The notes under the pieces were generated by a model that worked only from the letters and a program-made list of their open reading frames with translations, did not search any database and had not been told where the DNA came from. The translations under genes and the position numbers were made by a program. From NCBI RefSeq assembly GCF_001870735.1, contig NZ_MORL01000009.1, forward strand, positions 124,001 through 188,000: a DNA stretch of 64,000 bases, in the 5' to 3' direction. Positions 41,206-50,436 of this stretch are shown here, one piece after another (position 1 is the first letter of the stretch; every line of letters begins with the position of its first letter). Source of the stretch: Arsenicibacter rosenii. GTDB taxonomy: Bacteria; Bacteroidota; Bacteroidia; Cytophagales; Spirosomataceae.

Positions 41206-44200
41206 ATGCTCAACAGCATCATCCGTTTTTCTATTCAGAATAAACTGATTATCGGGTTGCTTACGCTGGTATTGCTGGTTTGGGGCGGATGGTCAGCATC
41301 CCGTCTCCCGATTGATGCCGTACCCGACATTACCAATAATCAGGTGCAGGTCATTACGCCTAGCCCTTCGCTGGCAGCTCCCGAAATGGAGCGGCTCGTT
41401 ACGTTCCCGATCGAAGTGGGTCTGGCCAATATCCCGGGCCTTATCGAGATCCGGTCATTTTCGCGCTTCGGGCTTTCGCTCGTCACGGTTGTGTTTGAAG
41501 ACGATGTAGATGTATACTGGGCCCGTCAGCAAATCGCCGAACGCCTGCAAACCATCGTTACCCAGATTCCGCCTGGCATCGGCACACCGACTATGGCCCC
41601 CGTCACCACCGGCCTCGGCGAAATTTACCAGTACACCCTTGTTCCGAAAAAGGGCTACGAAAGCCGCTATTCACCCCGCGAACTCCGGACGGTTCAGGAC
41701 TGGATTATCCGCCGGCAATTGCTGGGTACGCCGGGCGTAGCCGACATCAGTAGCTTCGGGGGAGAGCTCAAACAGTATGAAATTGCCGTTGACCCCGACC
41801 GGCTGCGGAGTTTCAACCTGAGTTTTACCGATCTGTTTACGGCGCTCGAACAGAACAACCAAAACACGGGAGGAGCCTATATCGATAAAAAACCAAATGC
41901 CTTCTTTATCCGCGCCGACGGACTGATTGGCAGCACCGCAGATATCGAAACTATTCTGGTCAGACAGGGTGTCAACGGCACACCGGTCCGGATCCGCGAT
42001 GTGGCTACGGTACAGATCGGCTCGGCCGTACGCTACGGCGCCGTCACCCGCAACGGCGACGGTGAAGTGGTAGGCGCCATTGTGATGATGCTGAAGGGGG
42101 AAAACTCCTCGGCAGTCATTAAGCGTGTAAAAGCCAGAATCGCAGAAATCGAGAAAACTCTTCCCGAAGGCATTGAGCTGATCCCCTTCCTGGACCGGAC
42201 CAAAATGGTTGACAGCGCCATCGGGACCGTAACCAAAAACCTGAGCGAAGGCGCCCTGATTGTTATTTTTGTGCTGGTTCTGCTGCTGGGCGAATGGCGG
42301 GCGGGGGTCGTCGTGGCATCGGTTATTCCGCTGGCGCTTCTGTTCGCGATCGGCATGATGAATGTCTTCGGCGTTTCCGGAAACCTCATGAGTCTGGGCG
42401 CTATCGACTTCGGTCTGATTGTCGACGGAGCCGTAATTATTGTCGAAGCCACCCTGCACCACCTGCTCCTGCGCAACCGCGATACCACCCTAACGCAGGA
42501 AGAGATGGACGACGAAGTATTTCTTTCGGCGGCCCGCATCCGGAATTCGGCGGCCTTCGGAGAAATCATCATCCTGATTGTATACCTGCCGATTCTGGCC
42601 CTGAGCGGCGTCGAAGGAAAAATGTTTACGCCAATGGCCCTGACGGTCGCCTTTGCCATTCTGGGGGCATTTATCCTGTCGCTGACATACGTACCGATGA
42701 TGTCGGCCCTGCTTCTCAACAAACGGATTGAACACCGCGAGACGTTTTCCGACAAGCTGATCCGCGCAGTTCACCGCAAATATGAGCCGCTGCTGTTGTG
42801 GTCATTGCGCCACCGGCTTATCATAATCGGAACCTCCGTGTTATTGCTGGCCGCGAGCGTTTTTGCGTTCCTGCAAATGGGCGGCGAATTCCTGCCGACG
42901 CTGGATGAAGGTGATTTTGCCGTTGATACCCGCGTGCTGACCGGAAGCTCTCTCTCCGAAACCGTCGATGCTACGCTCAAAGCCGAAAAGCTTATTCTTC
43001 AGAACTTTCCCGAAGTAGAGCAGGTGGTCGGTAAAATCGGGGCAGGCGAAATTCCGACCGACCCGATGGCCATTGAAGCGAGTGACCTCATGGTAATTTT
43101 CAAACCAGTCAGCGAATGGACGTCGGCCGGCAACCGCGAGGAGATGGTCGAGAAGATGGCCGCTGTTGTCTCGCAGATTCCGGGCGTAACGTTTGGTTTT
43201 CAGCAGCCGGTTCAGATGCGGTTCAACGAACTCATGACCGGCTCACGTCAGGACGTAGGCATCAAAATTTACGGCGACGACCTGAGTGAGCTGACCCGTC
43301 AGGCCGACAAGGTCGCCAACATCATCAAAACCGTAGACGGCGCGCAGGACCTGTATGTCGAGCAGGTAGAAGGTCAGCCCCAGATTCAGATCAAGCTCGA
43401 CCGAAACCGGCTGGCACAGTTTGGCTTAACGGTAAACGACGTAAACCGGACCATCAACACCGCCTTTGCCGGTCAGGCAGCGGGACTGGTGTTTGAGGGC
43501 GAGCGTCGGTTTGATCTCGTGGTGCGGCTGGCACCGGAGAAACGACAGAGTATCCAGGATGTAAGTAATTTATACGTTATGACCCCGAAAGGCAACCAAA
43601 TCCCGCTCGCGCAGATCGCGGCTGTTCAGTTTGTACAAGCGCCAAACCAGATTCAGCGCGACAACACCCGCCGCCGCATCACGCTTGGCTTTAACGTACG
43701 TGGCCGCGATGTAGAAAGTATCATCAAAGAGCTTCAGCAGAAAGTTGACGCGAAAATCAAATTTCCGCCCGGCTATTCGATTGCCTATGGCGGTCAGTTC
43801 CAGAATCTGGTAGAGGCCAAACAACGCTTATCCATTGCGGTTCCGGCGGCACTGGCCCTGATTTTCATGCTGCTCTTCTTTACGTTTGGTTCCGTCAAAC
43901 AATCCATCCTGATTTTTACGGCCATTCCGATGGCGGCCATCGGTGGCGTGGCGGCACTCCTTCTGCGCGGTATGCCGTTCAGTATTTCGGCGGGTGTGGG
44001 TTTCATTGCGTTATTCGGGGTATCGGTACTCAACGGCATCGTTCTCATCGCTGAATTCAACCGGCTGCGGCACGAAGACGGTCTCACCGACCTGACCGAC
44101 ATTATCCGCAAAGGTACCGATGTCCGGCTGCGTCCGGTAATCATGACCGCGCTGGTTGCCTCGCTGGGTTTTCTACCCATGGCGCTTTCGAACTCAGGGG

Positions 44201-45576
44201 GTGCCGAAGTGCAGAAACCTCTGGCAACCGTAGTGATCGGCGGCCTTATTACCGCAACCTTACTGACACTGATTGTTTTGCCGGTCCTGTATACGTTCTT
44301 CGAAGGCGGTTTCGGGAAACTGACGGGTAAACAGGTGAAGCCACTGGGTTTGCTGCTTGGCGGCCTTTTCCTCATCGGTCAGGCCCAGGCTCAGTCGCCG
44401 ATCCGGACGGTTACGCTTGATCAGGCCCTGCAGGAAGCCAACACCCGTAACGGCCAGTTAACAATAGCCCGGTACGAGGTAAACGCCCAACAGGCCTTAC
44501 GGCGGTCTGCGTATGATATCGGAAAACTGAATGTCAATGCGATGCTGGGGCAATACAACAGCCGCAAATTCGACAATAACATCACGGCGACCCAAACCCT
44601 TCCGAACCCACGGTTTATCCGCGAATCCGTGGCGCTGGCCGATGCAACAACGGCCCAACGCCAGCGACAGGTCAGTGTCACGCAACACGAACTGCGGTAT
44701 CAGGTGAAGTCAGCCTATTACGAGGTCTGGTTCCAGCACGAGCGGGAGCGGTTGTTCCGCCAGCAGGATTCGCTCCTGACGGAGTTTGTGCAGGCAGCGG
44801 CGGTCCGGTTCCGTACGGGCGAGACCGGCTCCCTGGAAAAGGCCACGGCCGAAAGCCAGCTGGCCGAACAGCGCGTACGGCTTGCCCAGACGGAAGCCGC
44901 TCTGACAACCGCCCGGACATCGCTTCAGAACCTGCTTTTCAGCACCGAACCGGTTGATGTGCCCGCTCAGCGACTCACCCAGCGGACCCTCCCCCTGCCC
45001 GCCGACACGGCCGCCATCCGCAACCATCCGCTGCTGGCCTTACTGAAACAGCAGATTGAGGTAAACCAGCGCAACCGGCAGGTAGAGCAGGCACGGCTGC
45101 TGCCTGAATTCCAGCTGGGCATTTTTTCACAAACACTGATCGGTACGCAGAACTTCAACGGGAATGAGTACGTCTATAATGCCGGCCACCGGTTCTTTGG
45201 CGGACAGATCGGCGTTCTGTTCCCGCTGATCAGCCGTCCGCAAAAAGCCCGTGTGGAGTCAGCCCGTATCAGCGAGCAGATCGCGCAGACCGAACTGGAC
45301 GTACAGCAACGTACGATTCAGAACCGGTATATACAGGCTGTGCAACAGTACAACCGCTACCGGACAACCGTGCAGTACTATGAGCAAAGCGGTTTGCCAC
45401 AAGCACAGCTCATTGCCGATAACGCCCGTAAAGCCTTCCGCAGCGGCGATATCGGCTACGTCGAATTCTCGCTGGCGCTCCAGCAGGCGCTCACTATCCG
45501 CCAGAATTATCTGGATGTACTTAACCAATTAAATCAAGCTGTCCTGTACCTCGAATTCCTGTCAGGACTCGACTAA
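41206..45576 (+). CDS. CzcA/CusA-type RND metal-efflux pump fused to a CzcC/TolC-like channel
   Basis: A 1456-residue fusion. Residues 1 to about 1040 are a complete heavy-metal RND pump: IIRFSIQNKLIIGLLTLVLL, RLPIDAVPDITNNQVQVIT, the proton-relay helix IDFGLIVDGAVIIVEATLHH, GGEFLPTLDEGDF, and the second-half motif SAGVGFIALFGVSVLNGIVLIAEFNRLRHE. A hydrophobic stretch with the look of a signal sequence (PLGLLLGGLFLIGQAQAQ) joins it to about 400 residues of outer-membrane efflux protein: DQALQEANTRNGQLTIARYEVNAQQAL, long helical coils and the repeated second half ending YLEFLSGLD. The single chain would need processing at the internal signal, or it spans both membranes. The adaptor gene follows 8 bases later. 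The metal is unknown. Confidence 0.93.
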   Translation: MLNSIIRFSIQNKLIIGLLTLVLLVWGGWSASRLPIDAVPDITNNQVQVITPSPSLAAPEMERLVTFPIEVGLANIPGLIEIRSFSRFGLSLVTVVFEDDVDVYWARQQIAERLQTIVTQIPPGIGTPTMAPVTTGLGEIYQYTLVPKKGYESRYSPRELRTVQDWIIRRQLLGTPGVADISSFGGELKQYEIAVDPDRLRSFNLSFTDLFTALEQNNQNTGGAYIDKKPNAFFIRADGLIGSTADIETILVRQGVNGTPVRIRDVATVQIGSAVRYGAVTRNGDGEVVGAIVMMLKGENSSAVIKRVKARIAEIEKTLPEGIELIPFLDRTKMVDSAIGTVTKNLSEGALIVIFVLVLLLGEWRAGVVVASVIPLALLFAIGMMNVFGVSGNLMSLGAIDFGLIVDGAVIIVEATLHHLLLRNRDTTLTQEEMDDEVFLSAARIRNSAAFGEIIILIVYLPILALSGVEGKMFTPMALTVAFAILGAFILSLTYVPMMSALLLNKRIEHRETFSDKLIRAVHRKYEPLLLWSLRHRLIIIGTSVLLLAASVFAFLQMGGEFLPTLDEGDFAVDTRVLTGSSLSETVDATLKAEKLILQNFPEVEQVVGKIGAGEIPTDPMAIEASDLMVIFKPVSEWTSAGNREEMVEKMAAVVSQIPGVTFGFQQPVQMRFNELMTGSRQDVGIKIYGDDLSELTRQADKVANIIKTVDGAQDLYVEQVEGQPQIQIKLDRNRLAQFGLTVNDVNRTINTAFAGQAAGLVFEGERRFDLVVRLAPEKRQSIQDVSNLYVMTPKGNQIPLAQIAAVQFVQAPNQIQRDNTRRRITLGFNVRGRDVESIIKELQQKVDAKIKFPPGYSIAYGGQFQNLVEAKQRLSIAVPAALALIFMLLFFTFGSVKQSILIFTAIPMAAIGGVAALLLRGMPFSISAGVGFIALFGVSVLNGIVLIAEFNRLRHEDGLTDLTDIIRKGTDVRLRPVIMTALVASLGFLPMALSNSGGAEVQKPLATVVIGGLITATLLTLIVLPVLYTFFEGGFGKLTGKQVKPLGLLLGGLFLIGQAQAQSPIRTVTLDQALQEANTRNGQLTIARYEVNAQQALRRSAYDIGKLNVNAMLGQYNSRKFDNNITATQTLPNPRFIRESVALADATTAQRQRQVSVTQHELRYQVKSAYYEVWFQHERERLFRQQDSLLTEFVQAAAVRFRTGETGSLEKATAESQLAEQRVRLAQTEAALTTARTSLQNLLFSTEPVDVPAQRLTQRTLPLPADTAAIRNHPLLALLKQQIEVNQRNRQVEQARLLPEFQLGIFSQTLIGTQNFNGNEYVYNAGHRFFGGQIGVLFPLISRPQKARVESARISEQIAQTELDVQQRTIQNRYIQAVQQYNRYRTTVQYYEQSGLPQAQLIADNARKAFRSGDIGYVEFSLALQQALTIRQNYLDVLNQLNQAVLYLEFLSGLD

Positions 45577-45584
45577 TTGTTCTC

Positions 45585-46778
45585 ATGAACCGAATAATCC
45601 CTGGTCTTATACTGACCATTTTCCTATATCAGGCCTGTAACAGCCCCAAAACTACCAGTGAAGAAACCCCGGCAAAAACCGATAGTACGGCGACTGCCGA
45701 AGCAGGTCAGGACGGTCCGGTTGAGGTCACGTTTACACAGGCTCAGTACAACATAGCGGGCATTCAGCTCGGACAGCCGGAACGCCGGAACATCAGCAGT
45801 ACCCTCAAAGTCAACGGAACCATTGACGTACCACCCAATCAGCGGGTAACCATATCGGTCCCTTATGGTGGCTACGTCAGGAATCTGGATCACGACCTGT
45901 TACCGGGCCAGCGCGTCCGGAAAGGGCAGCTTCTGGCGGTGCTCGAAAATCCGGAGTTTATCCAGTTCCAGCAAGACTATCTGGAAACCAAAGCCCGTCT
46001 CGACTACACGGATCAGGAGTACCTGCGCCAGCAGGAACTGAGCCGTGAAAATGTAGGAGCCCTGAAGATATTCCAGCAGACAGCGGCCGAACGGCAACGC
46101 CTGCAGGCACAGCTGGCCGGTCAGGCACAGCGGCTGGCCATGCTGCGGATTAATCCGGCGACACTGCGTGCCGATAAGCTGACCCGTACCGTTCCGGTAC
46201 TGTCGCCGGTAGATGGCTATCTGACCACCGTCAACATCAATCTGGGCAAATTTGTGAATCCGTCTGATGTGCTGGCCGAAATCACTGATATTCGTCACAT
46301 TCACCTGGCTTTGTCTGTATTTGAACGTAATATTGACCAGATTCGCATTGGTCAGCGGCTTCGGTATGCGGTTGGTCAGGAAGGCAGGCCGGTACATCCG
46401 GCAACGATTATCCTGATCGGAAAAGAGATTTCACCGGAACGTACGATTGAGGTGCATGTCCACCCGCAATCGGCTACAGCATCGGTTATTCCAGGGGCTT
46501 ATGTATCGGCGGAACTGGATATCACCAATCAGTCGGTATCGGCCCTGCCGGAAGCGGCCGTCGTTTCTTTCGGCGGAAAATCGTATGTTTATGTACTGGT
46601 CAGCAAAACGGGCGGGCAGTACCATTTCAGGCAGGTCACGGTCCGGCCGGGTATTGCCGAAAACGGATACATAGCCGTTTCGCTGCCTGCTGACGTTGAT
46701 CCGCAAAAGACACCCGTCGTTACTAAGGGCGCCTACAGCCTGCTGTCCAAACTGAATAATCAGGAAGAAGAAGAATAA
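45585..46778 (+). CDS. RND periplasmic adaptor (CzcB/CusB-like) lipoprotein
   Basis: A 397-residue adaptor with a lipoprotein signal (GLILTIFLYQACNS). A short acidic linker is followed by the membrane-fusion fold: VTFTQAQYNIAGIQLGQPERR, the split lipoyl-like half GYVRNLDHDLLPGQRVRKGQLLAVLENPEF, a helical hairpin, VLSPVDGYLTTVNINLGKFVNPSDVLAEITD, and a C-terminal beta barrel with VYVLVSKTGGQYHFRQVTVRPG. It bridges the inner-membrane pump and the outer-membrane channel. It follows the pump gene by eight bases. No metal-binding histidine-rich extension of the CzcB type is present. Confidence 0.92.
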   Translation: MNRIIPGLILTIFLYQACNSPKTTSEETPAKTDSTATAEAGQDGPVEVTFTQAQYNIAGIQLGQPERRNISSTLKVNGTIDVPPNQRVTISVPYGGYVRNLDHDLLPGQRVRKGQLLAVLENPEFIQFQQDYLETKARLDYTDQEYLRQQELSRENVGALKIFQQTAAERQRLQAQLAGQAQRLAMLRINPATLRADKLTRTVPVLSPVDGYLTTVNINLGKFVNPSDVLAEITDIRHIHLALSVFERNIDQIRIGQRLRYAVGQEGRPVHPATIILIGKEISPERTIEVHVHPQSATASVIPGAYVSAELDITNQSVSALPEAAVVSFGGKSYVYVLVSKTGGQYHFRQVTVRPGIAENGYIAVSLPADVDPQKTPVVTKGAYSLLSKLNNQEEEE

Positions 46779-46781
46779 GTG

Positions 46782-47489
46782 ATGAGCCACTCAGATACCC
46801 ATTTACACCACCACGAAGAGCACCTGCAAAGCTCTGATTTTATCACCGACGTGGTCATCGGCATGTCCGATGGCCTGACGGTGCCGTTTGCGCTGGCGGC
46901 CGGCCTGAGCGGGGCGGTTTCATCGTCGGATCTGGTTGTGACGGCGGGCATCGCCGAGATTGTTGCCGGATCGATCGCCATGGGGTTAGGCGGGTATCTG
47001 GCTGGCCGCACGGAGGCCGACCATTACCAGTCGGAACTAAAGCGGGAATACGACGAAGTCGAGCGTGTTCCCGAACGTGAAAAGCAGGAAGTCAGGGATG
47101 TATTTGCCGAATATGGTCTGAGCCTGGATCTGCAAAACGCCATTGCCGACGAACTGGCAAAAGACAAGAAAAAGTGGGTTGATTTTATGATGCGCTTTGA
47201 GCTGGACCTGAGCGAACCCGATCCCAACCGGGCCACAAAAAGCGCACTCACCATCGGGCTGTCGTACGTGGCCGGCGGCTTTTTGCCACTCCTTCCTTAC
47301 TTTTTTGTCGAAAGCCCCATTGATGGACTGATGTGGTCAAGCGTCGCGACGCTGATCTGCCTGTTTGTATTCGGTTATTTCAAGAGCAAAATTACCGGCC
47401 AGCCACCGGTTTCCGGCGCCTTTAAAGTAATGCTGATCGGGGCAGCGGCGGCGGCAGCAGCATTTAGTATTGCGAAATATACCGTTTAG
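46782..47489 (+). CDS. VIT1/CCC1-family transporter
   Basis: A 235-residue membrane protein of the vacuolar iron transporter family. The N-terminus is histidine-rich (HSDTHLHHHEEHLQ), followed by the family block DFITDVVIGMSDGLTVPFALAAGLSGA and, later, AGIAEIVAGSIAMGLGGYLAGRTEADHY with the conserved glutamate and glycine positions. A cytoplasmic helical domain with many glutamates (about residues 80-150) is the metal-binding domain of the family. Two or three more helices end the protein. The family exports iron or manganese from the cytosol. The start codon choice is between GTG at 46779 and ATG at 46782. It follows the adaptor gene directly, so this is likely one metal-efflux operon. Confidence 0.9.
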   Translation: MSHSDTHLHHHEEHLQSSDFITDVVIGMSDGLTVPFALAAGLSGAVSSSDLVVTAGIAEIVAGSIAMGLGGYLAGRTEADHYQSELKREYDEVERVPEREKQEVRDVFAEYGLSLDLQNAIADELAKDKKKWVDFMMRFELDLSEPDPNRATKSALTIGLSYVAGGFLPLLPYFFVESPIDGLMWSSVATLICLFVFGYFKSKITGQPPVSGAFKVMLIGAAAAAAAFSIAKYTV

Positions 47490-47563
47490 TAAAAAGTTTA
47501 TAATCAGTGGCTTGTATTTTTATTCCCGGTAACATAGCTTGGGCCAAAATAACCGCCCAAACC

Positions 47564-47782
47564 ATGAACGCCAAACCAGGTACACCACCTCTGAGCGACC
47601 GGGAAAAGCACTTCCTGAGACTAGCCTGTAGCGAACTGACCTACTCTGAAATTGCTGACCACATGTGTGTCAGCCCCCGTACGGTAGATGGATACCGCGA
47701 AAGCTTATTTGGTAAGTTTGCTGTAAAGAGCCGGGTAACGATGGCCCTGACCGCCGTCAGGATGGGGTTTGTAACGCTGTAA
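47564..47782 (+). CDS. Minimal LuxR-type helix-turn-helix protein
   Basis: A 72-residue protein that is only a LuxR/GerE DNA-binding domain: PPLSDREKHFLRLACSELTYSEIADHMCVSPRTVDGYRESLFGKF. The SPRTVDGYRESLF recognition helix and the ELTYSEIADHM turn are canonical. There is no receiver or ligand-binding domain. The ATG at 47564 is taken as the start; the frame is open upstream without similarity. It lies 74 bases after the VIT-type gene and may control the metal block or the beta-oxidation gene downstream. As the domain alone can bind DNA, it could also act as a competitor of a full-length regulator. Confidence 0.85.
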   Translation: MNAKPGTPPLSDREKHFLRLACSELTYSEIADHMCVSPRTVDGYRESLFGKFAVKSRVTMALTAVRMGFVTL

Positions 47783-47844
47783 TCCTGCGGGGGTTTCTAT
47801 ACCTTTGCGCTCAGCGTTTCATCCATCTCTAAACCACTTTACCT

Positions 47845-49983
47845 GTGATTAATTACCGGCAGGAGCAGGACATCGCCATCGTGGCATGGCACATGACCTC
47901 CGCTCCTATGAACGTCTTAAACGACGAATCAATACCGCAATTTGAAGCTGCTCTTGAGCGGGCTATTGCCGACCCGGCCGTTAAAGGCATCATTGTCACA
48001 TCGGATAAGCCCGAATTTGTCGTTGGGGCCGACCTGAAAATGATCCTGCGTGCGAATGGCAAAGACCCTGCTGAGATGCTCAAGGTCTCGACAGAACTAA
48101 ACCGGGTTTTCCGCCGGATCGAAACATGTGGCAAAGCCGTCGTAGCTGCCATCAACGGTACCGCCTTGGGAGGAGGCTACGAAATCTGCCTGGCCTGCCA
48201 CCACCGCATTGCTCTGAATCTTCCTAAAACACTGCTGGGACTCGTTGAGGTAACGATCGGTCTTCTGCCCGGAGCCGGCGGTACCCAACGATTACCCCGC
48301 ATGATCGGCATGCAGGCGGCCCTCCAGCTGATGCTGGAAGGCAAAAAAACGGGCGTACAGGAAGCCCGTTCCCTGGGCCTGATCGACGACATTGCTGAGT
48401 CGCCGGACGAACTCCTCCGGAAAGCTAAAGCCTGGATCTACGCTAATCCCACGCCCGTTAAGCCCTGGGACACCCTTGACCGGAAAACGGGCAAAATCAT
48501 CGGCAAAGACAATTTTACCGTTCCGGGCGGCAATGTCCAGAGTCCGGCCGGTGTGCAGGTCTTCAGCGCCGGAACGGCCATGATCATGGAAAAAACAAAG
48601 GGTAACTACCCCGCCCCACTGGCTATTCTCTCGTGTGTATATGAAGGCTTGCAAGTAAACATTGACCGTGCCTTACTGATCGAAGGCCGGTATTTTGTGC
48701 AGGTGGCAACCTCCGCCGTGGCCAAAAACCTCATTCAGACCATGTTTCTGGGGATGAATGAAGCCAATAAAGGCGCGGGCCGCCCGAAAGATATTCCCAA
48801 AACAGACGTTAAAAAACTCGGCATTTTGGGGGCCGGGCTCATGGGCGCAGGCATTGCCTACGTGTCGGCCCAGGCTGGTATTGAGGTAGTGCTGAAAGAC
48901 GTATCGGTTGAACAGGCTGAAAAAGGCAAAACCTACTCCCGGACTCTGGTGCAGAAAAGCATCGAACGCGGTAAGCTGTCACCCGCCAAAGCGGAGGAAA
49001 TGCTCCGGCTCATCACGCCAACCAGTCAGGCGACCGACTTGCAAGGCTGTGACCTGATCATTGAAGCCGTTTTTGAAAACCGTGACCTGAAAGCCCGCGT
49101 AACCGCTGAAGCCGAACCCATGCTGGCCCCTGACGGCCTCCGTGTTTTCGGCTCCAACACCTCTACCCTGCCCATTTCCGGACTGGCCCGCGCGGTGGCC
49201 CGTCCGGAAAACTTTATCGGCATTCACTTTTTTTCGCCAGTCGACAAAATGATGCTGGTCGAACTGATTGTCGGGCAGCAAACGTCGGACTATGCGCTGG
49301 CGGTAGCAATGGACTTCGCCCGCAAAATCCGTAAAACGCCGGTTGTCGTCAACGACGCCCGCGGGTTCTATACTTCGCGTTGCTTCGGCACCTATGCTTC
49401 CGAGGGTATGGAATTACTCAAAGACGGTGTCTCGCCGGTATTGATCGAACATGCCGGTACGGATGCCGGTATGCCGGTCGGCCCGCTGGCGGTTACAGAC
49501 GAAGTAGCGATTGATCTGGTGTATAAAATTGCCGCGCAGGGCATTCAGGACGGGGCACTCGACGCGTCGGACACCAGCTATCAGGTCGGCAAACAATTTG
49601 TTGACCTTGGCCGGCTGGGCAAAAAGGCCAAAGCCGGTTTTTACGACTATCCTGCCGATGCCCCGAAAACGCTTTGGCCGGGGCTGAGCGACCTCTTTCC
49701 GGTAGCAGAACAGCAACCGGCCGTTGAGGAGGTCAAAAAGCGCCTGCTCTACCGGCAAGCGATCGAAGCCGTCCGCTGTCACGAAGAAGGTGTTATCCGC
49801 ACCCGGCTCGATGCCGACCTTGGCTCGGTTCTGGGCTGGGGCTTTCCGGCCTACACCGGCGGCGCGCTGTCGTTTGTGGCGTTTGTGGGGCTGAAAACGT
49901 TTGTCGACGAATGCGACCGGCTGGCCGATGCGTATGGCGAGCGGTTCAGGCCAACGCAGGGGCTACGAAATCAACTAACCTGA
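47845..49983 (+). CDS. Bifunctional enoyl-CoA hydratase/3-hydroxyacyl-CoA dehydrogenase (FadB/FadJ-type)
   Basis: A 712-residue fusion of crotonase and hydroxyacyl-CoA dehydrogenase. The crotonase half has the oxyanion segment GTALGGGYEICLACHHRIAL and GLLPGAGGTQRLPRMIG with the acidic residue VEVTIG. The dehydrogenase half begins near residue 330 with the NAD motif KLGILGAGLMGAGIAYVSAQAG, then SNTSTLPISGLA, FIGIHFFSPVDKMMLVE (catalytic histidine) and two C-terminal helical domains. It carries out two steps of fatty acid beta-oxidation. Its start is a GTG (47845), since no ATG lies at the right place. No thiolase follows; a terminator ends the unit at 49990-50020. Confidence 0.93.
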   Translation: MINYRQEQDIAIVAWHMTSAPMNVLNDESIPQFEAALERAIADPAVKGIIVTSDKPEFVVGADLKMILRANGKDPAEMLKVSTELNRVFRRIETCGKAVVAAINGTALGGGYEICLACHHRIALNLPKTLLGLVEVTIGLLPGAGGTQRLPRMIGMQAALQLMLEGKKTGVQEARSLGLIDDIAESPDELLRKAKAWIYANPTPVKPWDTLDRKTGKIIGKDNFTVPGGNVQSPAGVQVFSAGTAMIMEKTKGNYPAPLAILSCVYEGLQVNIDRALLIEGRYFVQVATSAVAKNLIQTMFLGMNEANKGAGRPKDIPKTDVKKLGILGAGLMGAGIAYVSAQAGIEVVLKDVSVEQAEKGKTYSRTLVQKSIERGKLSPAKAEEMLRLITPTSQATDLQGCDLIIEAVFENRDLKARVTAEAEPMLAPDGLRVFGSNTSTLPISGLARAVARPENFIGIHFFSPVDKMMLVELIVGQQTSDYALAVAMDFARKIRKTPVVVNDARGFYTSRCFGTYASEGMELLKDGVSPVLIEHAGTDAGMPVGPLAVTDEVAIDLVYKIAAQGIQDGALDASDTSYQVGKQFVDLGRLGKKAKAGFYDYPADAPKTLWPGLSDLFPVAEQQPAVEEVKKRLLYRQAIEAVRCHEEGVIRTRLDADLGSVLGWGFPAYTGGALSFVAFVGLKTFVDECDRLADAYGERFRPTQGLRNQLT

Positions 49984-49989
49984 TCATTT

Positions 49990-50028
49990 GCGGGTTGCCT
50001 ATAAAAAACGGGCAACCCGCTTTTTATT
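49990..50028 (+). terminator. Intrinsic terminator after the FadB/FadJ-type gene
   Basis: GCGGGTTGCC (49990-49999) and GGCAACCCGC (50011-50020) with an 11-base loop, followed by TTTTTATT. Confidence 0.88.
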
Positions 50029-50086
50029 ACCGATCAGCTTAAGTAACTTTATTGTGCACAAGTAAGCGTTTAACCAATAGCATTTT

Positions 50087-50332
50087 ATGAAAGAAGACTC
50101 GCTGAGTAAACTGAGCTTAGACGAACTGAAAGCCCGCGAGAAAACACTGCGCTTCACTTCCGGTCTTTTTATCGGCTGTCTGATAATGATGGCGCTGGCC
50201 GGTGCTTTTTTAACCGTTCAGCAAGGCTTCAATACGTTTACGGTATTACCGGTCGCGTTTCTTCCGCTGATGCTGGTGAATGTGTATAACCTGAAAAAGG
50301 TAAGAACCGAAATTGCCGGCCGTACAGCCTGA
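50087..50332 (+). CDS. Small two-helix membrane protein
   Basis: An 81-residue protein: a charged amphipathic N-terminus (EDSLSKLSLDELKAREKTLRF), two membrane helices (SGLFIGCLIMMALAGAFLTV and FTVLPVAFLPLMLVNVYNL) and a basic C-terminal tail. Similar proteins in Bacteroidota are often named redox-active disulfide protein 2, but the sequence has only one cysteine, so that name is not supported here. Function is unknown. A TAACTTTA at about 50045 is a near match to a -7 element. It ends 44 bases before a long terminator stem. Confidence 0.75.
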   Translation: MKEDSLSKLSLDELKAREKTLRFTSGLFIGCLIMMALAGAFLTVQQGFNTFTVLPVAFLPLMLVNVYNLKKVRTEIAGRTA

Positions 50333-50376
50333 CGCCCTTTACTACTTCACGTATAATCTTTCCGGAGAAACCGGTA

Positions 50377-50418
50377 ATAAAATCAAAAGCGCGGACAAAC
50401 CCGCGCTTTTGATTTTAT
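50377..50418. terminator. Bidirectional intrinsic terminator
   Basis: Perfect 18-base arms at 50377-50394 and 50401-50418 with a 6-base loop; the inner part is GCGCGG/CCGCGC and the outer part A/T-rich on both sides, so it can end transcripts of both the small membrane protein and the convergent outer-membrane protein gene. Confidence 0.88.
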
Positions 50419-50436
50419 GTATGAAGCCATCGCGGC

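Noticed and set aside
41671-42462. 263-codon minus-strand frame inside the RND pump gene
   Set aside because: It is a shadow of the plus-strand codons; the plus strand has full family motifs.
44340-44400. Frameshift or assembly join between pump and channel in the RND fusion
   Set aside because: The frame is continuous, the junction has a plausible internal signal stretch, and such fusions are known in Bacteroidota.
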